64,000 nucleotides of DNA from contig CM049315.1 of NCBI GenBank assembly GCA_026874595.1, positions 14,349,664 through 14,413,663 of the forward strand, read 5' to 3'. Position numbers and translations under genes: made by a program. Positions 1 through 12,098 of this stretch are shown piece by piece; positions within the stretch are counted from its first letter, which is position 1, and the number at the start of each line of letters is the position of its first letter. The stretch is from Sipunculus nudus (taxonomy: Eukaryota > Annelida > Sipuncula > Golfingiida > Sipunculidae). The notes below the pieces were generated by a model. It did no database searches and was not told where the DNA came from. It was given only the letters and a program-made list of their open reading frames with translations.

Positions 1-154
1 GTGTTTTCCCCTGAATGAATTGGCTTCGTAACAGTCTTTGCACATATTCCTCTTTTCATTTATTCCCTCCCCCTCTCAAACACACTGCGAAATAGATACA
101 GGTACTGGGATCACGCCAATTATCTAACGGACAGTGACTACATTTGGATAATGG

Positions 155-343
155 CTAATATTCATAGCATGTATTAGACGTGTTGTAAAACACTGGAGGG
201 TCCACTATTATACGAGGTTCTATAAATCTAACCTGAATCGCACTCAGATTTGAAATAACAATTTTAATCGCTTGCAGGTAATTTGTCGGAGATTTTGTAG
301 TTATGGTCAAGTTATCACACGTCACATTGCTAACATTACACAA
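155..343 (-). other. Possible exon of an unrecognised minus-strand gene
   Basis: Open minus-strand frame of 62 codons with protein-like composition (for example the stretch LQAIKIVISNLSAIQVRF). A good donor-like sequence (CAG followed by GTTAGA on the minus strand) lies inside it, and AG acceptor-like sites lie upstream. I do not recognise the family. It could be the downstream partner of the minus-strand frame at 1142-1384, which would place a gene antisense to the beta-lactamase-like exons. It could equally be a chance frame. Confidence 0.2.
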
Positions 344-690
344 CCCTCAGTCCTCATTAAGTTAGTCAAGCCGTGAAATTCTTTTTACACACATTTTAAA
401 ATCATTTCTAATGCCTGCTAATGCCTGCTAAATACCTGAATCCCATAGCTGCAGCCCAGTCAGCACCCACCTTAATCCGCCTTCCGCATGCGGATCATAG
501 TTAAAGAAGACATCGCCGAGCTATCCTGAAAATTTCATTCAAATCCTTAAATAAGTCTGAGAAATGTTGCTCAACAGACAAACAAACCAACCGGGGCATT
601 CATCTATGTACGTGTAACTCGGACGGAAACTTTAGTATATTCTTAAGTGTAAAATTCCTTTCGATCCTAAAATAATCTGTTTAAACACAG

Positions 691-2979
691 AATGAGAACG
701 GGGCTCAGGTCTTCGATGAACGAGCACTTCGGGAGATCTACAGGTCTTCCAACTCGCTGCTTGATCCGTCATGGAGGTTGGCCAAGCCCCGATTTCCGGT
801 TGATGACGTTGATTTTACTTACGCCTTAGCTTGGAGGACTGGAATGTATCGAGGTAGGTTTAACAAAAGCTAACTCTGGATAGTGTGTTATAATGCATCA
901 GCTGGGCTCAAGCTAAACGACGCTAACTGCAATATTTATGTAAAATAGTGTAAACCGTGGCACGAAACAGAAATTCTACTTTAACTAAAAGAAATATGCA
1001 AAAAATAAAGAACAATGAGAACAGCTGTATATGAAGATACAACATGCATTAATTGCATATCTGCCCTTAATCCCACGTCTTTTTTGGAAAGTAGGCCTAA
1101 CCCCTTATCAGCCTATTTTTTTGTTATGTTCATTTATGGTTCTAGTTCTCCGTCAAATACAAGGAACAACTGTTAAAGTACACATGCTGGTAAGACAACT
1201 TTTGATCCTGTAGCACCACAGAACCATCCGTCATAATGTCGGACCATGTAGCGACTCGTCCATCAAACGCATTGGAACAAGGAATTCCGTAGTTTGTTAA
1301 ACTGCATACGTCACTTTTTAAGGGTGGCCCAGGACCACACGTGCTTAAAAGCATATGCCATGAGGGGAATGACGTTCTCTGCAAGGAAACTTAGTTTAAG
1401 ACAAATTTATTTCTTTTAAATCTGTTTTGTGAAAAATCCGCTCATTGAATGGTGAGTGATCTGCAAAGTGCATCTGTCTGTTTCTAATCGAGTTGCTGAT
1501 ATCATTTTTTCGTTTACTGCAATTGTTGTTATTACAGGAATAATTAATGTCAGTATATGTAAGTACATAAAAATACACAAGATAAATATGTTATGTATAA
1601 TTCCTATCAATTCATACACCGACGACCGTATTAAAAGAAGCGACCGGGGCCTGACCACATGCCAAGACCGGGCACTACGAACGCAACCGTGTCAATGGAA
1701 TCTTAGCTGTATTTCGCCCCATGTCACCTTCATCTTTTTGATTATATATTCCCTAGTTCTACCTAAGTTTGGTGTCAACTAATGAGTACATTAACCAGGC
1801 CTCTTTCTCTTGTTTATCAAAGGTCGTCAGAAGATCCACCATCTAGGTTTATATAGCGGGTATAACTGCAGGATAACCCTTTTACTTGAGGCGAAGGTCG
1901 GCGTGTGGGCCTGTACCAACAGTCCGGGCAACTGGAAAGGGAGCACCGCAGCGCGCATGGTCAGCTTGTATGCCCTTGACCTCTTACTTGGTAAGAACTG
2001 AGAAGTAATAACATGTACAGTTTTGCTAGGTCAGGAGTATAATGATTCAGGCAGAATAGGGCGCTATTACCCAAGGACCTGGATGGCAAACCATGCATTA
2101 CCAAAGTATGTAAATTTGTCATTTATCGTCTAGGTGCTTTTCGTACACTTAAAAATAGAAAAAATAAAATATTAGTTAATACTTAGTGATTTGTGAAACG
2201 TTAATAACATTCAAAATTACCTCATACCAGGACTTTGATGATACAGGTAAAGACGTTTTTTTTTCTTAGGGGAAGAACCGTGGCTCAACACAACAACCGC
2301 CTGTACCTTTCCAGCGCCATGGGTGTCAATACGTGGGAGAGAGAGACGCGACATCTTGAGAGAAGATACACTTTGGGGAGAAGAAGACATGGTGGAAGAA
2401 GACGATGGCATTGGAGAACACGAAAGGAAAAATGGTCAACGCCTCCCTCGTTCAGTTCCGGGAAGATCGTTTCAACGCTTCGTGGGAGGTCCTGTTCATA
2501 ACCGTCACCTATATATAGGGGAATATGATCATCCAGCCTTCGGCACTTTCCACATTTTTGAAGAAGACGGCGCCCTTCGTTGTCGATTAGGTCGGTTTTT
2601 GAATGGGGAATTCAGGAGGGAAGGCGGGATGGGAGAGAGTCGTCTGAGAATGCTTCTCCGTTACCCTTATACGTATCGGATGTACACGTTTGGTTGGATA
2701 AACGGTTACCCGACTGACTTTTCAAACCTGAGGACTGCAGGTGTAGTCACCAGGTTTGTAACTGTACGAGTAGGCTTTCTGCAGTTGTCCCTGCCACCTA
2801 TGTTTATACGCAAGGGCCAGACTGTGAAGCCGACTTCTGCACACACGCCATGCCCCACACAGGTCGTGGGTGGACAGGCCAACACTTCAGCCGAGCTATT
2901 CCATATTCTGGCGGCCATTATGCTCCAAATGATTACAAGCGTGTTAACACGAACTGGCTGCACAGAGATTACCTATTGA
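691..2979 (+). CDS. Serine beta-lactamase-like protein (LACTB/gigasin-6 type), 3' part of gene, three exons
   Basis: Exons are about 691-853, 1823-1990 and 2270-2979. Each junction is GT/AG, and the leftover phase (one base, then two) joins without breaking the frame. Exon 1 gives VFDERALREIYRSSN and YALAWRTGMYRG. Exon 2 continues with IHHLGLYSGYNCRITLL, where HLG occupies the place of the family's third catalytic motif (HxG/KTG), followed by AKVGVWACTNSPG, the usual 'vgv..lTN' strand. Exon 3 carries LYIGEYDHPAFGTFHIFEED, typical of the C-terminal lipocalin-like DUF3471 domain, ending near LPPMF. The SxxK and YxN motifs would lie in upstream exons outside the window. Animal members are secreted or mitochondrial proteins of the beta-lactamase/penicillin-binding fold, and substrates are mostly unknown. 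The stop at 2979 is followed by AATAAA signals. The last roughly 60 residues look less conserved, so the true end could be earlier through another splice. Confidence 0.75.
1142..1384 (-). other. Possible exon, weakly discoidin (F5/8C)-like
   Basis: Minus-strand open frame. A strong acceptor-like sequence (TTTCCTTGCAG) lies just upstream at about 1381-1391. The frame contains NAFDGRVATWSD, which resembles the 'A.DG....W' core of F5/8 type C (discoidin or fucolectin-like) domains, and several cysteines. No convincing donor was found. It lies in the intron of the + strand beta-lactamase-like gene. A profile search would settle it. I regard it as suggestive only. Confidence 0.22.
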
Positions 2980-3028
2980 ATATAGCTGCATATTGCTGAG
3001 AATTGGAAATATGGTAAACTCAGGGAAA

Positions 3029-3055
3029 AATAAAACCAAATGACCTACAAATAAA
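3029..3055 (+). promoter_or_regulatory. Two AATAAA polyadenylation signals
   Basis: AATAAA occurs at 3029-3034 and 3050-3055, 50-75 bases after the stop codon of the beta-lactamase-like gene. This is where a polyadenylation signal is expected, and it supports exon 3 being terminal. Confidence 0.5.
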
Positions 3056-3059
3056 ATAA

Positions 3060-4470
3060 TGTTAGAAATTGTTCTATTATTACATAAAAAAATCAGATAG
3101 ACATGGCGTTACCTCACACTTACAGTCTAATTTACATTCGTTTATTCATTAGCGCTCTGACAATAAATTTCTTCTTGGAAATGTTATGCGGTAGTATTCA
3201 TTAACTTTGTTACTACTGCCGACGGAGAGCTGTCACCTTTAGCTCTCTAGGTTAATGTAAAACGTTTCTTTCATTCCATGCTAAACTGAAAATATTGGAT
3301 GATTTGCCAACCAAGCCAATATGCAGATCATCTCCGTGAATCAACAGACAGGCACACTTTTTTTTTATTATGTTGGGTGGCACGGTAGCATGGCTGCTCA
3401 AATACATAACTGTTAACTGCCGGCTGAAAATTTTAAACACGAACAGGGCTAATGGTGAGTTTGCCATGTATTGACTCGGAAGGTTTGTTTACTTAATTAG
3501 AATGTAGCAAAATAAGTCTCAATACAAAGTACACAGTGCATTTATAAAACCCTAAAGATGGTACCACTGTCAAAGTGTCGAACAGTGTTCAACACATGCG
3601 GACGAGGTGTATTAAGCTAGGCTGCCTGGTCACTACACGTTTGTGGTGAATACTTATAATCTATGAATATGTACAAACGCTGTGGTCCAACATATCGTTT
3701 GGTTAAATAAATAACAGAACTAATTGATTTTAAAAGAACAATGTAAGACATCATCATATTGAGCATGATAAAAGCCTGGTATTCGTATATGAATGATGCT
3801 GAAATTTAATTCAAATGCTTCATTGTTGAGAATTTTATATTACTTGATATACACGGTAGACGTGATACACTGAGACTTGCAATCTTTATGGACTTATGAG
3901 TGGATTCCACTCAAAATGGATTCAATACGAATCCAACAGATTATAGTAGGTATAGTCAGTAAGAGGATGAATAAGAACTAAAGTGACATATGAATTTGTT
4001 GACTTCGAATATCAACTTATGAGAATGAAATTTTTTTGCATTAAAGAAAAGAAACTAAATAGATACTTAGATTAATCAGCAACAAGATGACCGGGAAAGA
4101 TTGAAACATAAGTTTTTGGCTTATCACAAAATGGTAGCCAAAGGGTTGCATTTAATGTCATACACATTTTAGCCTTAGTGTTTTGTGGTTGTCTCTGGTT
4201 TTCAGCACTAGAGTTCTCATATTTATATTCTGTATAAGAATTTCAGGATTTCGCTCTGCTGGATAATCGGACAGCGGTCAGTGTGTTACTTATCAATGTC
4301 TTTCTTTTGGAACAGCGTCTTTCACGGTTTTACATCGTTCCGGGACATTATGAAACCTTTTGTTTACCATTGTTTCTTTCAATATTTCCTTATAGTCTTG
4401 CTGAATGTTCCATCGAAACTACATGTGTAGGCGATGTAGCAAAATCGAAGACGTGAAAGTATATGTTTAT
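3060..4470. other. AT-rich intergenic DNA, nothing recognised
   Basis: No frame with protein-like composition, tandem repeat or palindrome stood out here. Confidence 0.5.
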
Positions 4471-4471
4471 A

Positions 4472-4472
4472 T

Positions 4473-4516
<44 letters not shown>
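4472..4516. repeat. (TA)n/(TG)n microsatellite
   Basis: A run of TA dinucleotides passes directly into TG dinucleotides. A related short 'tatgtatgtgtgtgtg' run lies at about 4678-4700. Confidence 0.9.
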
Positions 4517-4517
<1 letters not shown>

Positions 4518-4719
4518 TTATACTTGATAAATATCAGTTCCATATTAGTTCCTCTGTCGTCGATATACATTCAGAAATAGAGATATAGGTCAAGCCAAAT
4601 GGAAACGCCGACGTAGATATGGTCTGAATTATACAGATTGTATATTTCACCATACAAAAGATCCCGAATAAGCACTATATGTATGTGTGTGTGTATGTAT
4701 GTATTGTTACGTTCCTCTC

Positions 4720-5365
4720 TCAGTTGAACCGATAAATGAACATCCGTAAGCCATTAATTCTGTCAGCCTGAAAGTAATCAATGCGTATAGGGTTTATTAA
4801 ACAGGTATGAACATGCATTTTAAAATGAATACTAATTCGAGACAAAGGTAAATTGCAACATTACTAGCTAAAGAAAAGTACCCCATCCCCCTAAGAATTT
4901 GTGAAAAAAAACTTTTTGTACATAGACGTTTCAACAAGGACAGAACTCCTAAATTTTTTGAAAATTTGCAGTAGTAGCTAGATACTTGCTATTGAAGTGT
5001 ATACCTTTATTTGGTTTTAGGTCGTCGTTTTAATAACTTTCATGAGAAATTGATGAAGAGTTCAGAAATAGAACAATTTTGAGAATTGCATACATTTGTT
5101 CTTCAGTCTCCTCCTGGCTGCTGTTGTTCTCAAGTCAGGATAACAAATTTGGTATCACTGGATAGCTATGACCCAAGGCGTATTAATCCATGCATATATT
5201 TTAGAAAATTTACTGAAATGTAGCAAAAATAGAAAAAAATGTTACCCTCTAATTTTACTTCATTATCCAGCTGTTTGATCTGATTTGAAATCTGCATCAC
5301 TGAGATATCGCCTTTTCCTTCTCTAGACAGTATGTAATATACTTAATTACTTAATTACTCTGGCA
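4720..5365 (+). repeat. Left arm of a long inverted repeat
   Basis: Reading forward, this segment matches the reverse complement of 8045-8742 over its whole length with indels. Shared blocks include GTCAGCNTGAAAGTAAT near the outer end, AATTGCAACATT and AAAAGTACCC in the middle, GAGAATTGCATAC, and ATATCGCCTTTTCCTTC near the inner end. Identity is estimated by eye at about 70-75%. It may be a terminal arm of a foldback-type DNA transposon, or one of two copies of a dispersed repeat inserted in opposite orientation. Confidence 0.7.
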
Positions 5366-8044
5366 AGGTTCTTTTAGATATTTGATCAAAACAAAATCAA
5401 GCTCAACGAATTGTACGTTGACCGATGGCGTTTGTTCTTTGTCGTCCGGCCGGCCTGTTGGTCTTCGGGTTGGCCTGCCGGCTAGACATCAATTAGGGCA
5501 CAAATCTATACCATAATACTGCTTTTTTCACATATGACATTTTGCATATAGTTAGGGACAAAATATATAATTATACCTGAAATTTGGTAAATATTTACTC
5601 CGTGAAATAAAACATCAACCTGCGTTTTTCATTCAAACCTATTGTTACATTTCATGATCCCCTTACATCAAAACCACTAGTATTATCAAGCGGTTCCTTA
5701 TCCATAGGCCAATATCTATAGTGTATGTTTAGAAAACATATATTTAATTCTGCTTCATATGCTTCTATTCTTATGATAGTTACAAAAAGTCGGTTTGAAT
5801 TAATAACTTTTAAGCGGGGTTCATATGTGTCAGTGAAAGAGAAGTGTTTCCCATACATTAGTTAAACAAGGGACCCATGGTTCACGGTGCTAAGCTGAAT
5901 TTTAATATGATATTTTGATATATGAAATTATAAATTTTTAAATTTGTAAATGAACGTAGAAGTGCTTAGTTGTATATTTATATGTTCTTGTATATCAGCA
6001 ATCGGAAAGCTCGCAGAAAATGCTCCTTTAATTTTGTAGAGGTAAAATACAAAATATAGGTTGCTAAACCAAAGCCTTGACATGATTGCTATTTATAACT
6101 GTAAAAATAATAATTTAACTAGCATAAAATGTGATAAACATAGCCTTTAAATTCATACAATGAATATGACCAAGTCAACATGCATAGCAAATATTAGGAC
6201 AATCCATACTTTTAAAGTATGTTTATTTTTTTCTCTGAATGAACGAATCGTACTGAAATTTAAAAACTGTTAGTCACACTGTTTTAGAAGTTGTCGAATT
6301 GATAAAGTTTGTTCCACATTTGCCTTAAATTAGGATTAACTTACTCTAAATTAAATTAATGACACAATAATAGGTGGAAAGGTATCAAAATAAACATTAA
6401 TTATACCAAAAATATAGATTTATTGAAATGAACTAATGGTCGACTGATCTTTACTTCTTAGAGAAACGATAAGTCAACTAAATATTATCACATTTATCAA
6501 TGCTTACAACAAGGTCATAGTACAGTATTTCCAGCAGTGCTGATAGTCATTATAAAAGTAAATTATAGCTGCCGATCCCATTAAGTTAAGCATTATGAAG
6601 TACATATTATACATAAAGGTGTTTCTTAGTTAATTAAATGGACCTAAAATTTTCTGTATGTCACTCCTAATGAACGATAGCAGACATTTTCCCTGGCATT
6701 TTCCTGTGTGTATTGTTTAAAAAAAAACATTCACCATAAGGGTTAAGCAGGTAAATTATATTTCTTTTCGCATTTCATCATACAGTAAATGAGCCACATG
6801 AACTGATTAATCTATTTTAAATAAGAAAACATCATGTTTATGGAATGTCGAATAAAAGGAAACGTTGCTGGAAACAGAGTCAAATTTATCATTAGCTTTG
6901 CAAAAGGTCGCCATGTTTATCAATTATTTAATATTCTATTTTTTTATTGTTTCAAAAGAAATGTTCAAAAAAATTCGCTGAAGTAGTTTTAAACATAACA
7001 AAAATCTGTTTTTTTTTTATGAATAACAATAGCTAAAAATATGGTTAACTTTTGTTTATATTCAATAAAACAATAATAATAGTGCATAAACAATAAATTA
7101 GAGTGTTTAAGAGAAATACCAATAAATAGGATGACATATATGCTAATGCTTTATATTTAAGCTCATAACTTAAAATTCATTTCTAATTTCTTGCATACAC
7201 TTAAATATAAAATTTATAAATTGACATAATATCTTTCTTCCTCGTGGTCTGACAAAGTTCCTCATGTCTAAGTCGCTAACTTAATCATATTAGGATATTG
7301 ATTAGGATATTGAACTAAGCCTCGACATATACAAACAAAACATATTCAAACATCGTCATATTTATGAAGGTAAAACAAGTGGTTTTGATATTAGGCCATC
7401 TTGAAATGTAACATTCGTGTATTAAAGAAAAAAGGCGCTTTTTGCTCAAAGTCTCGAAGGATAAATTGCAGGTATGATACCAGGTGTCCCTCTAATAAAA
7501 TGTTTGCAAACTTTCGGGTCTGAAACAATAATTGTTATGATTTGTGAACTGTAACATACGTCCAGCCGGACGGACCACTGGGACAAACAAACGGAAAAAG
7601 CTGTAGCTCAGATTACCTAAAATCCAATTTGCTAAAAATAAAATAGAATTTAAGAAGCCCTCCTCGCAACAGTCAAAGATTAATACTGTACCTCAACGTT
7701 GCACATGGTTGAACCAAAATTAGTGACCAATTACAGTGTTACACATGAATTTTAAACTATATTTATTTTATATGGAATGTATAATAATTTATAAGAGGCA
7801 CTCCTCATGGCTTGGAAGGTGGCATTCAGTTGCTTGTGGGAGTGTAGGAAACCAGAGAACTACTGACCTTAGACGGGCCATGACAACCCACTCGCATGGC
7901 CCAGGTCGCCAGCGGACAATTCCGCATAACGCTCCTTTTGTTGATAACTAATGAAGGATCGAACTAAATTTGATACTTCTTTTTGACAATACAGACAGAA
8001 TGAAGAAGAAAAATTACTTTAAATTCTCTCAATTATATAAACGA
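5366..8044. other. Spacer between inverted-repeat arms, no recognised coding
   Basis: About 2.7 kb, very AT-rich, with only short frames (for example a 68-codon minus frame at 5652-5858) that look like chance. No transposase motif was seen. A 'tcgtccggccggcctg' patch at 5440-5480 resembles dispersed-repeat sequence. Confidence 0.45.
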
Positions 8045-8742
8045 ATAGGTCATAGTGAGTAAAGTAGATACTGTCCAGGGAAGGAAAAGGCGATATGTCA
8101 GTGATGCAGATGTCTTATCAGATTAAACTGCTGGAAATTTCGAGTGAAATTCAAGGGCAGATTTATATTTTTTTCAATATTTTTGCCAAATTTCAGTAAG
8201 ATTTCTAAAAAGTATACATGCATTTATACGCCTGATACCAACTGTTTTAATCTGACTTGAGACCAACAGCGTCTAGGAGAAAACAATTGTACACGTATGC
8301 AATTCTCAGAATTGTTCGATTTCCAACCTTTTACTCAATTTCTTTTGAAAGTTATTAAAAGAATACACATAAGACTAAATACAGGTATGCTTTTTCAGGG
8401 CAAATATTGTTACGGGGTGCACATAAAAGCGGACCAAACTGTGTCCCTATTGAAGCATGTCTTCGTAACAGTATCTAGGTACTGCAAACCTGTAAACAAT
8501 TTATTCTGTCCTCATATGGGGTCCCTGGTGAAACTTCTATGTATAAACAAGTTTTTTTTTGCAAAATCTTAGGAGTAATGGGTACTTTTAATAGCTGTAA
8601 ATGTTGCAATTAACTTTGTTTATCTCAAATAGGTATTCATTTCAAAGTGCATGTTTGTACCTTTCGTAGAAGCTCGTATGCATATTACTTTCAAGCTGAC
8701 AGAGTTCATGGCTCCCGGATGGTCATAAGCCGGCTTAACTAA
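8045..8742 (-). repeat. Right arm of the long inverted repeat
   Basis: Reverse-complement partner of 4720-5365. A 91-codon + strand frame at 8297-8572 lies wholly inside the arm and is not preserved in the other arm, so I do not treat it as a gene. Confidence 0.7.
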
Positions 8743-8898
8743 AATTCTAGTTTTCCTAACATGCTAACTTTGACGCTGGATATGAAACCTTTTGCAAGAG
8801 CAGATCCTAAGTAGACCCCAGTAAATAAACATCCTAATACTATATTTTGTGAAAAGTATCTTGTTGTAAATAAAACAATAAATTGGATGTACTTTTAG

Positions 8899-9109
8899 GG
8901 ACACCCTATCTCAGATTTTGCCCACCTGGCAATAAAGCGTACTACAGCCGAAGAAAAGGATACAGGAGTTCAACACGGTGGATTTAATTACAATGTGAGA
9001 AACTTTTTCGTTGAAGCAGGACTTGGGTGGTTTCAAAAGAAACTCATTGTAGATCAACAAGATGTGCAGGCCTGTTTAATTGAATATTCATTCCCCTACA
9101 AATTATTAT
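8899..9109 (+). other. Possible exon, unrecognised
   Basis: After an acceptor-like TACTTTTAG, one frame stays open for about 70 codons and reads like protein (ISDFAHLAIKRTTAEEKD, then GVQHGGFNYN), ending at TGA 9107-9109. A consensus-like donor (AAT|GTGAGA) lies at about 8993. No family was recognised and no start codon is visible, so it would be an internal or terminal exon. Confidence 0.25.
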
Positions 9110-9442
9110 GAACATTCCAGAAGACCGTGTTAACTGGTTCACCTGACCTAAATCATCGATACTCATCCGACACAGAAGATAAAGCAAACATTCATTGCAA
9201 GAACCTTGTAGGGACCCGCCCACACCACCCCAGTAAAAAAAAAAAAACACGATGCGTTACAACCCCGTCCTCTACAAGAGGCGACCAGGGCATGAAAACA
9301 TTAAGATATTTATTGATAAGCACGCAATATATTTTAAATGTTTCCTTTGCGGCTCGGCCGGGCTGTGTCAATATCATCAACGGTAATTAAAACAAGCCAC
9401 GAGTAAATAGAACCATAGCCCTAAAAAAGATATAGAGGTTTC

Positions 9443-9598
9443 TATGAGAGAAGACGAAGAGAAATCATCCGCTTATCAAGGACTCTCCCGCTGTCAGCCA
9501 GTCAAAAAATACATATACTGCAGGGTGTATTTTAATGAATGCGTTCCCCGTCATCATTCAAATACGGGCTACAGGAACCAGCTATAAAGACGTTAGAG
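9443..9598 (+). other. Possible small ORF or terminal exon with cysteines
   Basis: A 47-codon frame from ATG to TAA, starting MREDEEKSSAYQGLSRCQPV, with three cysteines and a basic C-terminus (VPRHHSNTGYRNQL). An alternative frame over the same bases gives a 62-codon ORF (9535-9723), so the coding frame is not certain. No family was recognised. Confidence 0.18.
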
Positions 9599-9724
9599 TC
9601 CAAGGGAACATGGTCATCAGAGACCAGAGGCATTTCTATTTTAAGGTAGAACCATTGCTGGTTGATCTCAAATTTGTACATATACCTTATTTATATATTA
9701 TGCATATTATGAATGGATTATGAA

Positions 9725-10417
9725 TGATAATATGATAATGTGTATACATGTCCACAATTATAAGATAACTAAAACATATTGTTCGCAAACTCATACCAGA
9801 CAAAACCGCATGGTGTACAGGTGTATATAGTTATGATCAATGGAATTCAGTTATTGTTATAAAGGTTTACAATAAGTAATTGGAAAACACGTTAAGTTTT
9901 AGAACTGTACAAATCCCGAAATTCAGCTGCACATGTTCTATTTATAAGTGCATGTTAAAAAAATATAATTATATACTGGACGGGAGATCAGTTGGAAATA
10001 TAGTAATAGTTGCAAACCTGAAATATAACACCGTAATGTCATGATATTGACTGATCAAAGTTAAGTAATCGAGATCTTCTGGTAAAAGAATTGATGCAAG
10101 GTTGCTTGAATAATATAAATAAACAATAACTAAATAATCGAATGAAATTAAGAGACAAAGAGGAATTTGATATCAATATGAAATACTAGCTATAAATTGA
10201 AACAAAATATGTAGTATTGTGTTCATCTGTTATTTTAATTGCTTGTCCTGATCGGTTTGGCCATTTCCAGTTACCATTCCAAAACCCATCGTGTCACTTG
10301 TACATCCATTGGAGTTTTTGATAAGGATAATAACAGATATTTGTAAATGTACGTCTAAATCTTTTATTACAAACAAATGTAAACTAATTTCACCGGCAGG
10401 AACGAAATGAAGGCGAT
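9725..10417. other. AT-rich DNA, nothing recognised
   Basis: No gene, repeat or palindrome above background was seen in this stretch. Confidence 0.4.
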
Positions 10418-10483
10418 ACTAGATCCGTTGTGGCTCTGTAGTATCTCCAGTTTATATAATACATAGCCACAACTGGGTCTAAA
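10418..10483. mobile_element. Tiny palindromic (foldback) element, copy 1
   Basis: The left arm reads GATCCGTTGTGGCTCTGTA. The right arm, reverse complemented, reads AGACCCAGTTGTGGCTATGT. The arms are separated by about 20 bases. The same palindrome occurs at 14914-14966, so this is a repeated unit and not a chance hairpin. Probably a miniature inverted-repeat element or the fused ends of one. Confidence 0.6.
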
Positions 10484-10744
10484 GGTTAAACCAGACTGTT
10501 ACAGTTCTCCATTAACAATAAATAACCAATCTGCCGGACTCTTTAAGCATTTACTTACATGAATGATTAAGTATCTACAGTTGCTGACATCCAGAGTGAT
10601 ACCGTGTTTATATGATTTTCGGCATTCTATACAGCATGCCACTAGGGTATCCACAAGCGTTCAGTGTCCAAGCTCACGGATATTCTTAGGCGCGGGAAGT
10701 GTCAACGGGTGTCATGCAAAAAAAATTGTCTTAAAAGGTCGTTG

Positions 10745-11112
10745 GTTAAGAGCGTGGGGGGGGGGGGTCTCAACCCCCCCAAACCCCCCCCCCCCCCCCG
10801 TCATGCATAAGATCAGTCTAAAAAAAGGTTGTAGGTTGAGAGCGGCACCCCCCCCCCCCCCCGATCGGCGCCTGATTTTTTCACCGTATTTTGTAAGTGA
10901 TCACGGGACCCATCAAGTTAATAGTATATCTAAAAGATCACGGTAATTATCAACGATCCCGTGTGCGTGGTCACGGGTATCCTCAATGACAGTATCTAAG
11001 ATAACGGTTATATGTTTAGTGCGTAAAAATATCCAATATACTCTGATGCAGCGCGTCCATGATCACGGATATCATGCGCCTAAGGTCACATTAACCCCCC
11101 CCCCCCCCCCCC
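10745..11112. repeat. Poly-G/poly-C tracts in a dispersed repeat
   Basis: Runs of G then C at about 10753-10763, 10783-10799, 10849-10862 and 11094-11113 are embedded in a stretch that repeatedly reads 'gatcacgg'. A further C-run lies at about 11373-11390. Translated frames over it are low complexity and not genes. Long homopolymers like these are also prone to assembly error. Confidence 0.7.
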
Positions 11113-11863
11113 CTTCCATATGTGCCCCGTCTACGATCACTCATCATCAATGGTGTCCTTTCAATGATCACCTTTACAACCTTTTAAGGTAACATGTTTT
11201 GAGACATCCGTGTTTACGTGTACGGCAACAGGGACTAGTGGAACGTCTTGACGTCACGTGAGAGCGAGAATTCATGTGACCTAAGACATTTAGTACAGTG
11301 ACTCTGTTATGCGGATTAATTCATGGACACTGTGAAAATTGTGATTGCTGCGTTATTTTTGTTGACGGCATCACCCCCCCCCCCCCCCCCGGAGATCTGT
11401 AAGTAACCTATTTTTTTTTATTTTGTTATCTTGCAACTGTCTTCGAGTCATTTTTTTTGTGTGTTTATGTCTGGTCTGCATGTTATTTAGTTCACATCCC
11501 CAGTAGTGTGACATTTATTGGCGACTGGCTTTCAGGATTTCTCGCCATATATTTTATGGCGGGTGTTCTTTCAGGATTGTTTTAGCCGGTTTAGAACTAC
11601 CATCATGTCATGAAATTTATTTCCCGAGTTATTTTGAACTAACTTCTTTGAATTGTTTAATGTTTTGTAATATTTGAACTTGAAACTCAATGCTAAAACC
11701 TGATACATACACACTCAACGTAGAGTAAATGCAGGTTAATATTTTGGTCATAAATGATAGGACAGATCACGGCTATACGTTTAATATTTTACTCAGATAA
11801 GAGTAGAGATTTTGCGGTCAGAGCCGTTCAGTTTAATATGATTACCTTGGTGTATGGTGATTG

Positions 11864-11885
11864 TGTCGTGTGAGGTCACACGACA
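11864..11885. repeat. Perfect 10-bp palindrome
   Basis: TGTCGTGTGA, two bases, then TCACACGACA: a perfect inverted repeat starting TGT and ending ACA, about 200 bases before the gag start of the decayed Gypsy element. It could be a regulatory palindrome or part of that element's 5' end. Confidence 0.6.
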
Positions 11886-12098
11886 GGCAAGTGTTTCCGT
11901 TTGTTGTATTTAAACGTTCACATCACATTCTTGATGTTGGTCCGTCCGTCCGTCCGTGCGTCTTTTGATTTCGGTGCAACCCACGTGTGATTGTACGGAT
12001 ACCACCGATTCACTTTGTCAGAGGTTACTCTAAACGTTTGCGGATTTTTGTGTATGTTACACGGTTCACTTGCATATTCGGTTAGTTTAGCCGCTACC

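Noticed and set aside
8297-8572. 91-codon + strand ORF
   Set aside because: Lies within an inverted-repeat arm and the other arm does not preserve the frame.
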